A stretch of DNA of 64,000 nt. It comes from Geomonas azotofigens. GTDB taxonomy: Bacteria > Desulfobacterota > Desulfuromonadia > Geobacterales > Geobacteraceae. Numbering within the stretch: the stretch's first letter is position 1; every line of letters begins with the position of its first letter. The notes under the pieces are model-generated. The model worked only from the letters and a program-made list of their open reading frames with translations. It did no database searches and had not been told where the DNA came from. The position numbers and the translations under genes are program-made. Of this stretch, positions 1-9,173 are shown in pieces. The stretch lies in NCBI RefSeq assembly GCF_018919395.1, contig NZ_JAHLME010000003.1:620001-684000 (forward strand). The letters run 5' to 3'.

Positions 1-973
1 CTACCGTGACGCCATCAATTTGGCGTTGAAAGAAGAGATGCGGCGCGACAAGACGGTCGTCACCTACGGCGAGGATGTGGCGCTGTACGAGGGGGCCTTC
101 AAGGTGACGCGGGGGCTTTTGTCGGAGTTCGGGGAGTTGCGGGTACGTGACTGCCCCATCTCCGAGAATACCATCGTCGGGGTCGCCGTGGGCGCCGCCA
201 TGGGTGGGGTCCGCCCGGTGGCGGAGCTGATGACGGTGAACTTCGCGCTGCTCGCCATGGACCAGATCGTGAACCACATGGCCAAGGTGCGCTACATGTT
301 CGGCGGCCAGACCAAGGTTCCCATGGTGGTGCGTATGCCTGGCGGCGGGGGAAGCCAACTGGGCGCCCAGCACTCGCAGAGCCTCGAGAGCTACTTCATG
401 CACTGCCCGGGCATGCTGGTCGCCTATCCCGCGACGCCGGCCGACGCCAAGGGGCTCCTGAAAAGTTCGATCCGCGACGACAACCCGGTCATCTTTCTTG
501 AGCATGAGCTCCTCTACAACAGCAAGGGGGAGGTGCCGGACGATCCGGAGTTCCTGGTCCCCTTCGGCAAGGCATCCGTCATGAGGGAGGGGGGGCAGGT
601 GACCCTGGTCGGCTATGGCAGGATGTCCACCCTGGCCCTGCAGGCCGCCCAGCAGCTGGAAAAGGACGAGATCTCCTGCGAGGTGATCGACCTGCGCACG
701 CTGGTGCCGCTGGACATGGAGACGGTGCTCGCCTCCGTGCGCAAAACCGGTCGCGCCATGGTGATCGAGGAGTGCTGGAGGAGCGCGGGCCTTGGCGGCG
801 ACATCGCCTCCCGCATCTACGAGGGGTGCTTCGACACGCTGCTGGCGCCGGTGCGCCGCGTCTCCGGACTCGACGTGCCGATGCCCTATTCCCGAAAGAT
901 CGAGAAGCTCTGCATCCCGCAGCTGGAGGGGATCGTGCAGGGCGTACGCGACCTTCTTAACGAACCGTACTGA
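1..973 (+). CDS. pdhB: 2-oxoacid (pyruvate) dehydrogenase E1 component, beta subunit (5' partial)
   Basis: This is the beta subunit of the thiamine-diphosphate E1 enzyme, which decarboxylates pyruvate (or a related 2-oxoacid) and passes the acyl group to E2. The reading frame is open from base 2 (YRDAINLAL), so the true start lies just left of the window. About 323 residues are visible, close to the usual 325-330. The conserved GEDV segment, the PISE segment with the glutamate that activates the cofactor, and the H-Q-S stretch near residue 120 are all present. The E2 gene follows after 9 bases, so the two are co-transcribed, and E1-alpha is expected immediately upstream. An acetoin or branched-chain dehydrogenase cannot be excluded from this subunit alone. 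Confidence 0.93.
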   Translation, partial: YRDAINLALKEEMRRDKTVVTYGEDVALYEGAFKVTRGLLSEFGELRVRDCPISENTIVGVAVGAAMGGVRPVAELMTVNFALLAMDQIVNHMAKVRYMFGGQTKVPMVVRMPGGGGSQLGAQHSQSLESYFMHCPGMLVAYPATPADAKGLLKSSIRDDNPVIFLEHELLYNSKGEVPDDPEFLVPFGKASVMREGGQVTLVGYGRMSTLALQAAQQLEKDEISCEVIDLRTLVPLDMETVLASVRKTGRAMVIEECWRSAGLGGDIASRIYEGCFDTLLAPVRRVSGLDVPMPYSRKIEKLCIPQLEGIVQGVRDLLNEPY

Positions 974-982
974 GGAGCCGCC

Positions 983-2590
983 ATGAACGAGATCGTCATG
1001 CCTAAACTCTCCGATACCATGACCGAGGGGAGGCTGGTCAGTTGGAAGAAGCGGGTAGGGGATGAGGTGCGCCGCGGGGAGGTGATCGCCGAGGTGGAAA
1101 CCGACAAGGCGAACATGGAACTGGAGGCCTTTGTGCCGGGGGTGCTGCTGGAGATCAGGGTGCAGCCTGGCGAAATGGTGCAGGTGGGGACGGTCATAGC
1201 TCTGGTCGGCAAGGCTGGAGAAAAGGCTGGCGGCACGCCGGGCGCTCCAACCGAGGCGGCGGCGCAGCAGCCGGAAGCGGGCCAGCAGGAAGCGGGGCAG
1301 CAGGAAGCGGGGCAGCAGGAAGCGGGCCAGCCGGAAGCGGGCCAGCCGGAAGCGGGGCAGCAGTCAGCGGCCGGTAGTGAGACCGCCGCTGGGCCACCGG
1401 CGAAAGGGGAGACGCTGGAAACGGTGCGTGGGCAGGGAACAGGAGCGCCCCGGGAGGCCGATGCGGGCGCCGAGCAGGGAGGCGCCGCCTCCACCATTGA
1501 GCCGGCCCGGGCGGAGGATCTCGCCGTTCAGGAGGGTGAACACCAGGCCCCGGCCGCGCCTCCTGTACCCGGTGAGGAAACGACCCAACCGGCGACCGAG
1601 TTGCCCGGCGCCGCCAAACAATATATACAGACCGGGGCTCCCTCTCCCGGTGGACCCGCTCCGGAAACGGCACCCCCGGGGAGAGAACGGGCCGCGCCGG
1701 TTGTGCGCCGCAGGGCCAGGGAACTGGGGATCGACTTGGCCCAGGTCCAGGGGAGCGGCCCAGAGGGGCGCATCCTGCTCCAGGACTTGGAAGGGGAGGG
1801 GCGCAAACCTTCGGGAGCTGTCGAGACCGCGCGTCCGGCACAGGCGCACGAGCAGCCCCAAGGGCAGGCTCAGCCGCAGCCTCAGGCGGGATCGCGGGCC
1901 CAGGGACCGAGACTGGTGCAGGAGGTGAAGGAGATGTCCAGACTCCGGGCGGCCGTGGCCAAGACCGTCGCCGAGTCGTGGGCGCACATCCCGCACTTCA
2001 CGGTCACCATGGACATCGCCATGGACGAGGCGGAGTCGGTTCGGCGCCAGTTGAAGCAGGGGGGGGTGCGGGTCACCGTCAATGACATCATCGTCAAGGG
2101 GGTCGCGCTGGCGTTGACCAAGTTCCCGCAGCTGAACGCGTGCTTCGCCCAGGAGGGGTTGCAGTTCCACGGGGAGGTGAACGTCAGCGTGGCGGTGGGG
2201 GTACCCGAGGGGGTGCTCATGCCGGTGATCCATGGCTGCCAGGATCTTTCCCTTCCGGGAATCGCCCAGGAGGCCGACCGGCTGGTGCAGCGGGCCAGGT
2301 CCGGCGCCCTCACCGAGCAGGAGATGAGCGGCGGGACCTTCTCCGTGTCCAACCTCGGCATGTTCGAGGTGAGCAGCTTCAGCGCCGTCATCCCTCCAAC
2401 CCAGGCGGGGGTGCTCGCGGTCGGGGCAGTGGTCGACGTTCCGGTGCTCCGCGCTGGCGTTTTGGCGAGCGCAAAGGTGATGAAGGTCACCCTCTCCGCG
2501 GACCACCGCGTGGTCGACGGTGCCTACGCGGCGCAGTTCCTCGTCGAACTGCGGGACGTGCTGGAAAACCCGGTGCGCCTGCTCATGTAA
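983..2590 (+). CDS. pdhC: Dihydrolipoamide acyltransferase (E2) of the 2-oxoacid dehydrogenase complex
   Basis: E2 is the core of the complex and transfers the acyl group from lipoamide to CoA. The 535-residue product starts with a lipoyl domain (about 1-78, lipoyl-lysine in the ETDKA motif). A long Ala/Pro/Gln/Glu linker follows, then a peripheral-subunit-binding domain (about 233-270, RRRARELGIDL...GRI). The C-terminal catalytic domain (about 305-535) carries the DHRVVDG motif with catalytic His508 and Asp512. The linker holds six near-identical five-residue units (EAGQQ/EAGQP, residues 98-127). A GGAG ribosome site precedes the ATG. It lies 9 bases after E1-beta, and a hairpin terminator follows the stop. 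No E3 gene is present here. Confidence 0.95.
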   Translation: MNEIVMPKLSDTMTEGRLVSWKKRVGDEVRRGEVIAEVETDKANMELEAFVPGVLLEIRVQPGEMVQVGTVIALVGKAGEKAGGTPGAPTEAAAQQPEAGQQEAGQQEAGQQEAGQPEAGQPEAGQQSAAGSETAAGPPAKGETLETVRGQGTGAPREADAGAEQGGAASTIEPARAEDLAVQEGEHQAPAAPPVPGEETTQPATELPGAAKQYIQTGAPSPGGPAPETAPPGRERAAPVVRRRARELGIDLAQVQGSGPEGRILLQDLEGEGRKPSGAVETARPAQAHEQPQGQAQPQPQAGSRAQGPRLVQEVKEMSRLRAAVAKTVAESWAHIPHFTVTMDIAMDEAESVRRQLKQGGVRVTVNDIIVKGVALALTKFPQLNACFAQEGLQFHGEVNVSVAVGVPEGVLMPVIHGCQDLSLPGIAQEADRLVQRARSGALTEQEMSGGTFSVSNLGMFEVSSFSAVIPPTQAGVLAVGAVVDVPVLRAGVLASAKVMKVTLSADHRVVDGAYAAQFLVELRDVLENPVRLLM

Positions 2591-2598
2591 ATAGAAAA

Positions 2599-2622
2599 GG
2601 GGCAGGCCTTTCGGCCTGCCCC
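2599..2622 (+). terminator. Hairpin terminator after the E1-beta/E2 genes
   Basis: A perfect 10-bp stem (GGGGCAGGCC with its complement) and a TTTC loop lie 8 bases after the E2 stop. There is no clear T-run, so termination may be only partly intrinsic. Confidence 0.6.
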
Positions 2623-2850
2623 GCCTCTTAGTGCTCTTCCCGGCTTTCCTTCAAAACCACCCCCCGCCCATCCACCCTCTGTCCCGCGTCTGTGCCGGCC
2701 CCGAATCGAAGTGTCCTCGCCCCGCCGTTTTTTTCATTATGACGCTAAAGAAAGGTCTTCATGAGCCGATAGGAAAAAGTGCTGCCGGACGCGACACTCC
2801 CAACGGGAAGCCTGACAGCACCAAAACCACACCAAAACTGGGGGAGAGCT

Positions 2851-3246
2851 ATGAAGTGCTTGATAGTAGATGACGAGGCTTTTTGTCGTGACTTTGTCGC
2901 CACCTTGCTCAGCGCGACGGCGGACTGTCACCAGGCCAGCAGCGGCATGGAGGCTCTCGAAAAATATAACGCCGCGTTGGCATCAGACGAACCGTTCGAC
3001 CTGGTGATCATGGACATCATGATGCCCGGAATGAGCGGCCACGACGCGGCCAAGGCGATCAGGCATATAGAGAAGGAACAAAAGCCTGCCAAGCGGGTGA
3101 ACATCGTCATGCTGACCGCGCTGAACTCCTCCAACGACGCCATGGAGTCCTTCTGCAACGCGCAGTCGGCGGCCTACCTGGTGAAGCCGGTTTCCAAGGA
3201 GGGGCTCTTCAACGTGCTCTCCAAGCTCGGACTGATGAAGCGGTAA
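2851..3246 (+). CDS. Single-domain response regulator (CheY-like receiver)
   Basis: A stand-alone receiver domain of 131 residues with no output domain. It has the acidic pair in IVDDE, phospho-acceptor Asp55 in the VIMDIMMPG motif, a Thr in MLTAL and the Lys in VKPVS, so it should be phosphorylated by a histidine kinase and act by protein contact. The ATG at 2851 follows GGGGGAGAGCT. An upstream in-frame ATG at 2779 has no ribosome site and adds residues that do not fit the fold. No partner kinase is adjacent. The nearest signalling gene is the convergent MCP, so a role in chemotaxis or another relay is only inferred. Confidence 0.9.
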   Translation: MKCLIVDDEAFCRDFVATLLSATADCHQASSGMEALEKYNAALASDEPFDLVIMDIMMPGMSGHDAAKAIRHIEKEQKPAKRVNIVMLTALNSSNDAMESFCNAQSAAYLVKPVSKEGLFNVLSKLGLMKR

Positions 3247-3313
3247 GGCCTTTCTGCGTGGGGTGGAACTGCGGTTGCCCAAGACAGGGATGCCGCAACT
3301 CCGCCCTGATCTC

Positions 3314-4933
3314 CTATGCCATCTTGAACTGGGTCACCAGCGTGCCCAGATCGTCCGAGAGCCCCGCCAGTTCGGCGGCGGCCATCGATGAGTCGTGGGA
3401 CCCCTGGACCGTGAGCTGCACGATCTCTGAGATCCTCGTTATGTTGCCGGTGATCTCGCTGATGGTGGCCGTCTGCTCCTCCGCCGCCGTCGCGATCTGG
3501 TTGACCTGCATGCTGACCGCGTTGATCTGGTCCAGGATCTCCTGCAGCGCAGCCCCGGACTTGGCCGCTTCCTCCGTCCCCTGCTGCACCTCGCGCACTC
3601 CTTCTTCCATCGCCAACACCGCCCCCTTGGTTTCCCCTTGAATCGCCTTGATCATTTCCCCGATTTCCCGCGTCGCCTTCGTGGTCCGTTCAGCCAGGGC
3701 GCGCACCTCGTCGGCGACCACCGCGAAGCCGCGTCCCTGCTCACCGGCTCGGGCCGCCTCTATGGCGGCGTTGAGCGCAAGCAGGTTGGTCTGGTCGGCG
3801 ATGTCCTCGATGGTCCCGACGATGGCGCCGATCTGGTCGGAACGCTCGCCGAGGCTTTCCACGGTATGGGAGGTGGCATTGACCCGGTCGGCGATCCGGT
3901 TCATCACCTCGACCGTCTGCGCCACCACTTGTGCACCGGTCTCAGCTGCGTTGCTGGCCTGTTTGGAGTTTCTGGCCGCCTCGTGACAGTTGAGCGCGAT
4001 CTCGTTGGAGGTGGCCGACATCTGCTCGCTTGCCGTCGCCACGGTCTGGGCCTGGCATGCGACCTGCTCGGCGCCGCTCGCCATCTGCTCGGAACTGCGC
4101 TGCAGCAGGCACGACGACGCGGCGATGCCGCTGGATATGTCACTGGTACGGGTCACCACGTCCCGCAGATGCTGTAACATGCTGCCGATGGCGGCCATGA
4201 GCCGACCCGTTTCCGCCGCATCGTCGCCCTCGACCTTGGCGGTCAGGTCGCGTTGCGCGATGCGCGCGGCGGTAGCTACGGCAACTTGGAGGGGGGCGGT
4301 GATGCTCCTGTCAAGCCACAGGGCGCCGGCGAACGCGCCGCCGATGGCGACCAGCAGCAGCGCGAGGACCGCCAGCCGGGCTCCCCGCACGCTTGCCGGC
4401 GCCTGGGCCTGCATCGCCCCGCGCTCGGCCGTGGCAGCGTTTAGCTGCCCCAACGTTTCCTGGATCTCCCCACGGCGCACCTTAAGATCCCGCAATGCCT
4501 GGAGCGCCAGGTCCCGGTCCCCCATGTTTATCAGCTGTAACGCCCTGCTGCGAGCCGCTTGTGCGGCGGCAACCTTCGCGGACAGAGCCTGGAGCAGCGC
4601 CTTGTCCTTGTCCGTGGCTGGCGCAGCTTGCAGCTTGGCAACCTGGTCGGAAACCGATTTTTCAGCAGGCGCGGCGGCACTCAATTCGGAGCGGGCCCCC
4701 GTCATCCCCCCGGTCGCCAGCGCCTCTGCCAAGCGCTGTCCCGCGCCTGCGTTGGCGGTTCCTATTTCCGCGATGGTCCGCATCCGCGCCAGTCGTCCAT
4801 CGACCTGGCTTGACGCGCTGTCGGCCGCGACACTCATGCCGTACAGGGCGGTTACTGCCAGTGCGACCGACAGTACGCTGCTGATGCCAAAACCGACGAT
4901 GAGTTTCGCCCTGAGGTTCAAGTTCGTGCGCAT
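3314..4933 (-). CDS. Methyl-accepting chemotaxis protein
   Basis: A transmembrane chemoreceptor of 539 residues. It has an N-terminal membrane segment (about 8-32), a short helical periplasmic domain of about 150 residues of the four-helix-bundle type, a second membrane segment near 185-205 and a HAMP linker. The cytoplasmic signalling domain contains the highly conserved hairpin tip ([20 protein letters not shown], near residue 380), which contacts CheA and CheW. The ATG at 4933 was chosen because GGGAGG lies 6 bases upstream. A start 8 codons earlier lacks this. A good sigma-70 promoter lies at 4985-5012. The ligand is unknown. Confidence 0.93.
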   Translation of the reverse strand: MRTNLNLRAKLIVGFGISSVLSVALAVTALYGMSVAADSASSQVDGRLARMRTIAEIGTANAGAGQRLAEALATGGMTGARSELSAAAPAEKSVSDQVAKLQAAPATDKDKALLQALSAKVAAAQAARSRALQLINMGDRDLALQALRDLKVRRGEIQETLGQLNAATAERGAMQAQAPASVRGARLAVLALLLVAIGGAFAGALWLDRSITAPLQVAVATAARIAQRDLTAKVEGDDAAETGRLMAAIGSMLQHLRDVVTRTSDISSGIAASSCLLQRSSEQMASGAEQVACQAQTVATASEQMSATSNEIALNCHEAARNSKQASNAAETGAQVVAQTVEVMNRIADRVNATSHTVESLGERSDQIGAIVGTIEDIADQTNLLALNAAIEAARAGEQGRGFAVVADEVRALAERTTKATREIGEMIKAIQGETKGAVLAMEEGVREVQQGTEEAAKSGAALQEILDQINAVSMQVNQIATAAEEQTATISEITGNITRISEIVQLTVQGSHDSSMAAAELAGLSDDLGTLVTQFKMA

Positions 4934-4984
4934 CGGTTGCCTCCCTTGAGCTGCCACCTGTCGTGAAAATTAAAACAAATTCAC

Positions 4985-5012
4985 AGTATAGGGTCGGATG
5001 CCGGCCTGTCAA
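4985..5012 (-). promoter_or_regulatory. Sigma-70 type promoter of the MCP gene
   Basis: Read on the minus strand: TTGACA (5012-5007), a 16-bp spacer, then TATACT (4990-4985), about 50 bases upstream of the MCP start. Confidence 0.65.
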
Positions 5013-5154
5013 GGCGGGGCGGTGACGGATGGCACCAGGCTTTTGGGTGTGCCGCTGTGTCAGAAACGGCGTCATTTGTCTTTGCAGGTGTCTCCCCATG
5101 TGTTAGGTTGCGCCAACAGGCCGGGCCTGAAATGACCGACAAGGAGTCAGCTGC

Positions 5155-5577
5155 ATGGACGAGATCCTCAAAGAGGCTATTTTTCGGCAGGTTGAGCGGG
5201 AACCTTTCGCGCAGGCGTTGAAGATGACGCTGATACAACTCGAGGATGGATTTTCCGCGGTGGAGATGCCTTACGACGCGGAGGTGATGAACAACATGTT
5301 CGGACGGGCACACGGCGGCGCGATCTTCTCCCTCATCGACGAGGCCTTCGAGACCGTATGCCAGACCGTCGGCAGCGTCACCGTCGCCCTCAACGTGGCG
5401 GTGAACTACGTGGCGAGCCCGGAGTTTGGAGCGAGGCTCAGGGCTGAGGCGCGTGAGGTGAACAGCACCAGGAGAACGGCCAGCTATGACATAAAGGTCC
5501 ACGACCAGGACGGAGTCCTTATCGCGGTCTGTCAGGCACTGGCATATCGCACGGGCAAACCGCTTCCTTTTCTCTGA
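5155..5577 (+). CDS. PaaI-type hotdog-fold acyl-CoA thioesterase
   Basis: Predicted thioesterase of 140 residues, the usual length for PaaI/YbdB hotdog proteins. The characteristic HGGAIFSLIDEAFE segment carries His53 and the acidic residue of the helix that forms the active site. The ATG at 5155 follows AAGGAGTCAGCTGC. The gene stands alone between the divergent MCP gene and a secreted-protein gene, so the context does not indicate the substrate; aryl-CoA and short-chain acyl-CoA are typical for the family. A hairpin follows the stop. Confidence 0.85.
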   Translation: MDEILKEAIFRQVEREPFAQALKMTLIQLEDGFSAVEMPYDAEVMNNMFGRAHGGAIFSLIDEAFETVCQTVGSVTVALNVAVNYVASPEFGARLRAEAREVNSTRRTASYDIKVHDQDGVLIAVCQALAYRTGKPLPFL

Positions 5578-5589
5578 GAGCATCGGCCG

Positions 5590-5613
5590 TGGCCGGAGAA
5601 AACACTCCGGCCA
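5590..5613 (+). terminator. Hairpin after the thioesterase gene
   Basis: A 9-bp perfect stem (TGGCCGGAG with its complement) around AAAACA, 12 bases after the stop. It lacks a T-run, so the terminator assignment is tentative. Confidence 0.45.
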
Positions 5614-5620
5614 GCCGGTA

Positions 5621-5650
5621 GTGACAGGAACTCCCTGGCGGAGTTATAAT
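5621..5650 (+). promoter_or_regulatory. Sigma-70 type promoter for the small secreted protein gene
   Basis: GTGACA (5621-5626), an 18-bp spacer and a perfect TATAAT (5645-5650). Transcription would begin near 5657 and leave a leader of about 115 bases before the ATG at 5773. Confidence 0.55.
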
Positions 5651-5772
5651 GACCGTGGTCCGACTGAAACGCAGGGCGCTGGTCCAGACATGGACTTCAT
5701 CTGATTGAGAGCCCTGACGGATGGGAAGTATCAGCCGGAAGAGGGAAAACCTGTAATGGTTGAGGAGGAGTT

Positions 5773-6195
5773 ATGAGAAGAGCTTTTCTGATTCTCGTTG
5801 CGCTTTTGTCGATCGGCCTGTCGGGGCACGACGCCGCTGCACAGGTCAGCCTCAGCATCAACATCGGTCCGCCGGTTGTGGTCGGTGCACCGTCGGCCAT
5901 GGTCATGGTGCCGGGGAGCAGCGTCTATTTCGCGCCCGGTTTCGACGTCGATATCTTCTTCTACGGAGGCTACTGGTGGTCGCCGCGCGGCGACCGCTGG
6001 TACCGTGCGGGGGACTACGACGGTCCGTGGCGCATGGTGTCACGCAGTTCGGTACCGCGCCAGGTGTACCGGGTGCCGAAAGAGTACCGCGAGATGTATG
6101 GCAAGGAACGTCACATCCCCTACGGTCAATGGAAGAAGGAACGGGGGGGACACGGCGATAGCCGCGGCCGCGGTCATGGCCGTGGCCATGACTAA
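5773..6195 (+). CDS. Small secreted protein with Gly/His/Arg-rich tail, function unknown
   Basis: The 140-residue product has a clear Sec signal peptide (residues 1-23, cleavage near DAAAQ). A short mature domain rich in Tyr, Trp and Gly follows (YGGYWW, DRWYRAGDYDGPW), like the family of small periplasmic proteins with aromatic repeats found in Geobacter and other proteobacteria. It ends in a Gly/His/Arg-rich tail. The ATG follows GAGGAGGAGTT. The gene converges with the rhomboid gene, with only 3 bases between their ends. The His-rich tail might bind metal, but this is not established. Confidence 0.75.
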   Translation: MRRAFLILVALLSIGLSGHDAAAQVSLSINIGPPVVVGAPSAMVMVPGSSVYFAPGFDVDIFFYGGYWWSPRGDRWYRAGDYDGPWRMVSRSSVPRQVYRVPKEYREMYGKERHIPYGQWKKERGGHGDSRGRGHGRGHD

Positions 6196-6198
6196 GGC

Positions 6199-7236
6199 TC
6201 ACCCCGACTGGACGATGGCGAGCCACCATGCGTAAAGCACCACCGAGGCGGTGGCCAGCGCGAGCAGGGCGTTGGCCAGGCGCCCCGGCCTGCCCAGGTA
6301 TCCCACCAGCAGTTCAGCGACAAACCCCAGCAGACAGCCGAAAATGAAACCGAAGAGGTGGGCTCCCAGGTCGGTCCTTTCTCCTTCCGTGCCCAGAAGC
6401 ACGAGCAGCGACAGCGCGGCGGCGATCGGGAGCGGCCAGCGCCTGCGCAGATGGTGCCGGTAGCGCATCATGGTGAGGGCGCCCAGGATGCCGACCGCGC
6501 CGAAGACCGCCGTGGAGGCACCCACCGAGGTGTGGCTGGGGAGCTGGACGTAGGCGTTGGCCAGGTTGCCGAGGACGCCGGAGGCGAGGAGCAGGGTCCA
6601 GGCGAGTCCGGAACCGAGGTCCCGGCAGAGGTAGATGATGAAGACCCCGCCGATGGCGAGGTTGCTGATCAGGTGCAGCGCGTCGGCGTGCAGGGTGAGG
6701 GCTGTCACCAGGCGCCACCACTCCCCCTTCAGGATCAGCCCGGCATGGGCGTTGCCGATGTCGAGCCAGTCGACCGGGTAGTGCCCCAATATCCTCAGGT
6801 CCAGGCTGGTCAGGTTGTGGAAGGTGGCCAGCAGGATCAGGATGGAGAGGGTGGGGAGGGTGTTTTCCTTCACGGGGTGCATCGGGGGCAAAAACGGCGG
6901 CCAGTTGCGGTTCTCCTCCACGTAGAGGTGCAGTTCACGGCAGGCGGCGTCGTAGTTCTCCGGGGCGACCCACACCTGCCACCCGCGCGGGCCCGGCTCC
7001 AGCCGACACTCGATGTAGCGGGATTCCAGCACCAGCGCCCAGACGCGGGCCTGGCGCAGGGAGAGCTTGCGCCCCCGCTCCTCGACCCGCCAGACCGGGA
7101 CGATACGCCAATCATCCCGCGGCTCTACGCTATGATCCTGGTCCTCGGTCATGCCGGGCAGTATGTCAGATCCTTCCCGCGTAGTCACCAATAAAGGGGA
7201 GGCGCCGCCGCCGGTTTCCTCTTCTTGTCGCTCCAT
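6199..7236 (-). CDS. Rhomboid-family intramembrane serine protease
   Basis: A polytopic membrane protein of 345 residues. The first 110 or so form a cytosolic domain with charged residues, followed by about seven hydrophobic segments. The catalytic dyad is visible: Ser241 in the GAST..FG motif and His293 in AHLFGFIFG. It should cleave transmembrane substrates inside the membrane. The substrate is unknown. The start at 7236 has only a weak ribosome site (AGGTAAAGCG). A Met 28 residues later is possible but has none. Confidence 0.9.
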   Translation of the reverse strand: MERQEEETGGGASPLLVTTREGSDILPGMTEDQDHSVEPRDDWRIVPVWRVEERGRKLSLRQARVWALVLESRYIECRLEPGPRGWQVWVAPENYDAACRELHLYVEENRNWPPFLPPMHPVKENTLPTLSILILLATFHNLTSLDLRILGHYPVDWLDIGNAHAGLILKGEWWRLVTALTLHADALHLISNLAIGGVFIIYLCRDLGSGLAWTLLLASGVLGNLANAYVQLPSHTSVGASTAVFGAVGILGALTMMRYRHHLRRRWPLPIAAALSLLVLLGTEGERTDLGAHLFGFIFGCLLGFVAELLVGYLGRPGRLANALLALATASVVLYAWWLAIVQSG

Positions 7237-7287
7237 CTCGCTTTACCTGCAACGGCCTGCCGCGACAGCGGCTCCCGGCCCCCTTTC

Positions 7288-7315
7288 TTGACTATTTTTT
7301 CCGCAGTGCTACAAG
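7288..7315 (+). promoter_or_regulatory. Candidate promoter for the pyridoxamine-oxidase-fold gene
   Basis: TTGACT (7288-7293), a 16-bp spacer and TACAAG (7310-7315). The rest of the 7237-7553 gap contains an in-frame extension of the downstream gene from 7383 that has no ribosome site. I see no separate gene there. Confidence 0.35.
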
Positions 7316-7553
7316 AACCTAATGCTGACGCACGGTTAAATCAAGGGGCTGACGGAAAGATTGATCCCAAGGAGAAACGAGGATGCGATCGAGAGTCAGA
7401 CTGACTAAAGCGGCGGTCCCACAAGTGATGCGGTTTGTCGGTGAAGCCCGTGGCGCTCTCCGCGGCAGGAGCCGTCACCCTTCACGCCGGTGGCCGATCA
7501 GGATGCGCTGGCATCGCCGGTTGATCCGCATCGGCAAGAGGAGGTACGTCAAC

Positions 7554-7949
7554 ATGATCAGCGAAAAGATACGGGATCTCGCCGAGCGGGTGGGGCATGC
7601 CTTCGTGGCGACCTGCGATACCGGCGGTCACCCGCACCTCGCGGCGGGGAAGGGGATCGCCCTGTTCGAGCCGAACCGGCTGGTTTTCGAGTCCTGGTTC
7701 TGTCCCACCACCATGAAGAACCTGCAGGACAACCCGCACGTCTCCGTGGTCATCGCCGACACTGACACGGGAAACGGTTACCAGTTCGTGGGGAAGGTTG
7801 AGAAGGCGACCGACACCGCGGTCTTGAACGGATATATCCCTGAGCTCGAGCCCGCCGGGCTGCCGCAGGTGCAGTGGAGGCTCGAGATCAGGGTAGAAGG
7901 GGTGATGGCATTTACCGCCGATGCTCATTCGGATCGTCCGCTGGGGTAG
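7554..7949 (+). CDS. Pyridoxamine 5'-phosphate oxidase-like flavin-fold protein
   Basis: A 131-residue split-barrel protein of the PNPOx-like superfamily. It has the typical N-terminal strand pair (AFVATCDTGGHPHLAA), a central TMKNLQDNPHVSV segment and a C-terminal strand ending in a bulky hydrophobic run. Such small proteins bind FMN, F420 or heme and are usually oxidoreductases of unknown substrate. The start was placed at 7554 because GAGGAGG lies 9 bases upstream and the protein then has the normal family length. Longer in-frame starts exist from 7383. Confidence 0.8.
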   Translation: MISEKIRDLAERVGHAFVATCDTGGHPHLAAGKGIALFEPNRLVFESWFCPTTMKNLQDNPHVSVVIADTDTGNGYQFVGKVEKATDTAVLNGYIPELEPAGLPQVQWRLEIRVEGVMAFTADAHSDRPLG

Positions 7950-7969
7950 GGGGCGGGCGCATTGTTTCA

Positions 7970-8149
7970 CTACCTCGTTTTGAGGAGCAGTTCCTCGGCC
8001 CTGGGCAGGTCTTCCTCCGCTACCTCGATCTCACCAGACACATCTTCCTTGGCAAGGCCGGTCACGCAATACTCGACCCCGCCCTGTTTCAGCACCGCCT
8101 CGACGCGGGCCAGTTCCGCTTCGCTCTTGGCATCGTAGAACTTCACCAT
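7970..8149 (-). CDS. DUF2007-like small protein
   Basis: A 59-residue protein that begins MVKFYDAKSEAEL and ends IEVAEEDLPRAEELLLKTR. The layout matches the DUF2007 'putative signal transducing protein' fold: an N-terminal strand, a helix that scans position (EAELARVEAVLKQGGV), and a final strand plus helix. The start follows a perfect AAGGAGG ribosome site 7 bases away, which strongly supports translation. It lies 30 bases downstream of the DoxX gene on the same strand, so the two form an operon. Its biochemical function is unknown. Confidence 0.7.
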   Translation of the reverse strand: MVKFYDAKSEAELARVEAVLKQGGVEYCVTGLAKEDVSGEIEVAEEDLPRAEELLLKTR

Positions 8150-8179
8150 GGTTCCATCCTCCTTGTTCGTCGCCGCGCC

Positions 8180-8689
8180 TTACAGGTGCGAGGGGGGCTG
8201 AACGGTCAGTTCCGCCTCTCGTGCCGCGCGTTCGCGGCTGATCCTGCTGCGTGGGCTTTCCAGGGCGCGGTCGATTGACCAACGGCCGGCGCCCCAGATC
8301 ATGATGGTGGCCGCCACCGTAATCGCCAGCAGCTGAAACTCCACCCCCGGCGACAGTTGCTTGCCGCTCCAGGTGGTCAGAAAGCCGTTGCCGTAATCGA
8401 GCACCCCGAATGATGCCAGCATCACCAGGATCACGGCGGCGGCCGCGATACGTACGTAGGCTCCCAACATCAGCGCGATTCCTCCGAAGAACTGGGTCAT
8501 GACGATCAGTACACCGACGATCTTGGGCAGCCCAAGCTGTGTGGTCATCACCGCCATGGCATGCTCAAACCCCAGTCCCCAGAACCATCCTAGCAGATTT
8601 TGGGCCCCGTGGAGAAACATCACGAGCCCCAGTCCAGCTCTCAGTATCGTGCCCGTCCAGCTGTCGTTGGTCAGCAGTAACCTTTCCAT
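8180..8689 (-). CDS. DoxX-family membrane protein
   Basis: A 169-residue membrane protein with four predicted transmembrane helices (about 15-37, 57-80, 85-103 and 120-140) and the DoxX-type LRAGLGLVMFLHGAQ start. It ends in a charged cytosolic tail of about 35 residues. DoxX proteins occur in thiol and quinone redox complexes, but most bacterial members are uncharacterised. An AGGAGGACGA ribosome site precedes the ATG. The DUF2007-like gene follows it in an operon. Confidence 0.88.
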   Translation of the reverse strand: MERLLLTNDSWTGTILRAGLGLVMFLHGAQNLLGWFWGLGFEHAMAVMTTQLGLPKIVGVLIVMTQFFGGIALMLGAYVRIAAAAVILVMLASFGVLDYGNGFLTTWSGKQLSPGVEFQLLAITVAATIMIWGAGRWSIDRALESPRSRISRERAAREAELTVQPPSHL

Positions 8690-9095
8690 TGTTCGTCCTC
8701 CTTTAGTTGTCCTTGTCCTTTGGTTGCTTCACGTGGGTTGGTTCAGAGCGGCGCCGGGCAGGAAGTGCCCCCGGAATTTTGACTTAGCAAATTCTAATCA
8801 CATCGCTTGCAAAAGCAAGAGAGTTCGCGGAACCGATGGTGCTGAGCCCTATCGCCTGCGGGCTACGTTATTTCGCGCAGGCCTGCGCCAGATTCAGCGT
8901 AAAGGCCGGACGCGCGTCCGCTGAGACCGCGTCGAGGCGCCGTGGCACCGCCGTGTCGCCGCGACCGCGGATTAAATTCACCCGGAAGTCGCGGCGAAAT
9001 CTGGAAGAATTTCCGAAAGTTGGCCGGCGGCACCGCCAGCCGATTTTTAATAAAGCCATTGGTCATCCTCAGATGTGCGAACTTTGCACAATTTG
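8690..9095. other. Intergenic region, no gene recognised
   Basis: About 400 bases between the divergent DoxX operon and a receiver gene. Open frames on both strands from about 8840 to 9070 lack ribosome sites and resemble no family. A drop in GC near 8780-8815 may mark the DoxX promoter, but no convincing -35/-10 pair was found. Confidence 0.5.
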
Positions 9096-9110
9096 GGCAC
9101 GTTTTAGGCA
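9096..9110 (+). promoter_or_regulatory. Candidate sigma-54 promoter for the receiver gene
   Basis: GGCACG (9096-9101), then TTTT, then AGGCA (9106-9110). The GG and GC pairs are separated by exactly 10 bases, as RpoN requires. The -24 element is a good match; the -12 element (AGGC instead of TTGC) is weaker. It lies about 65 bases upstream of the ATG. Confidence 0.4.
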
Positions 9111-9173
9111 GATAATATGGTCAAATGCCCACGGGGCGCGGTCATTATTCGATTGAATGCATTGGGGTGTGAA

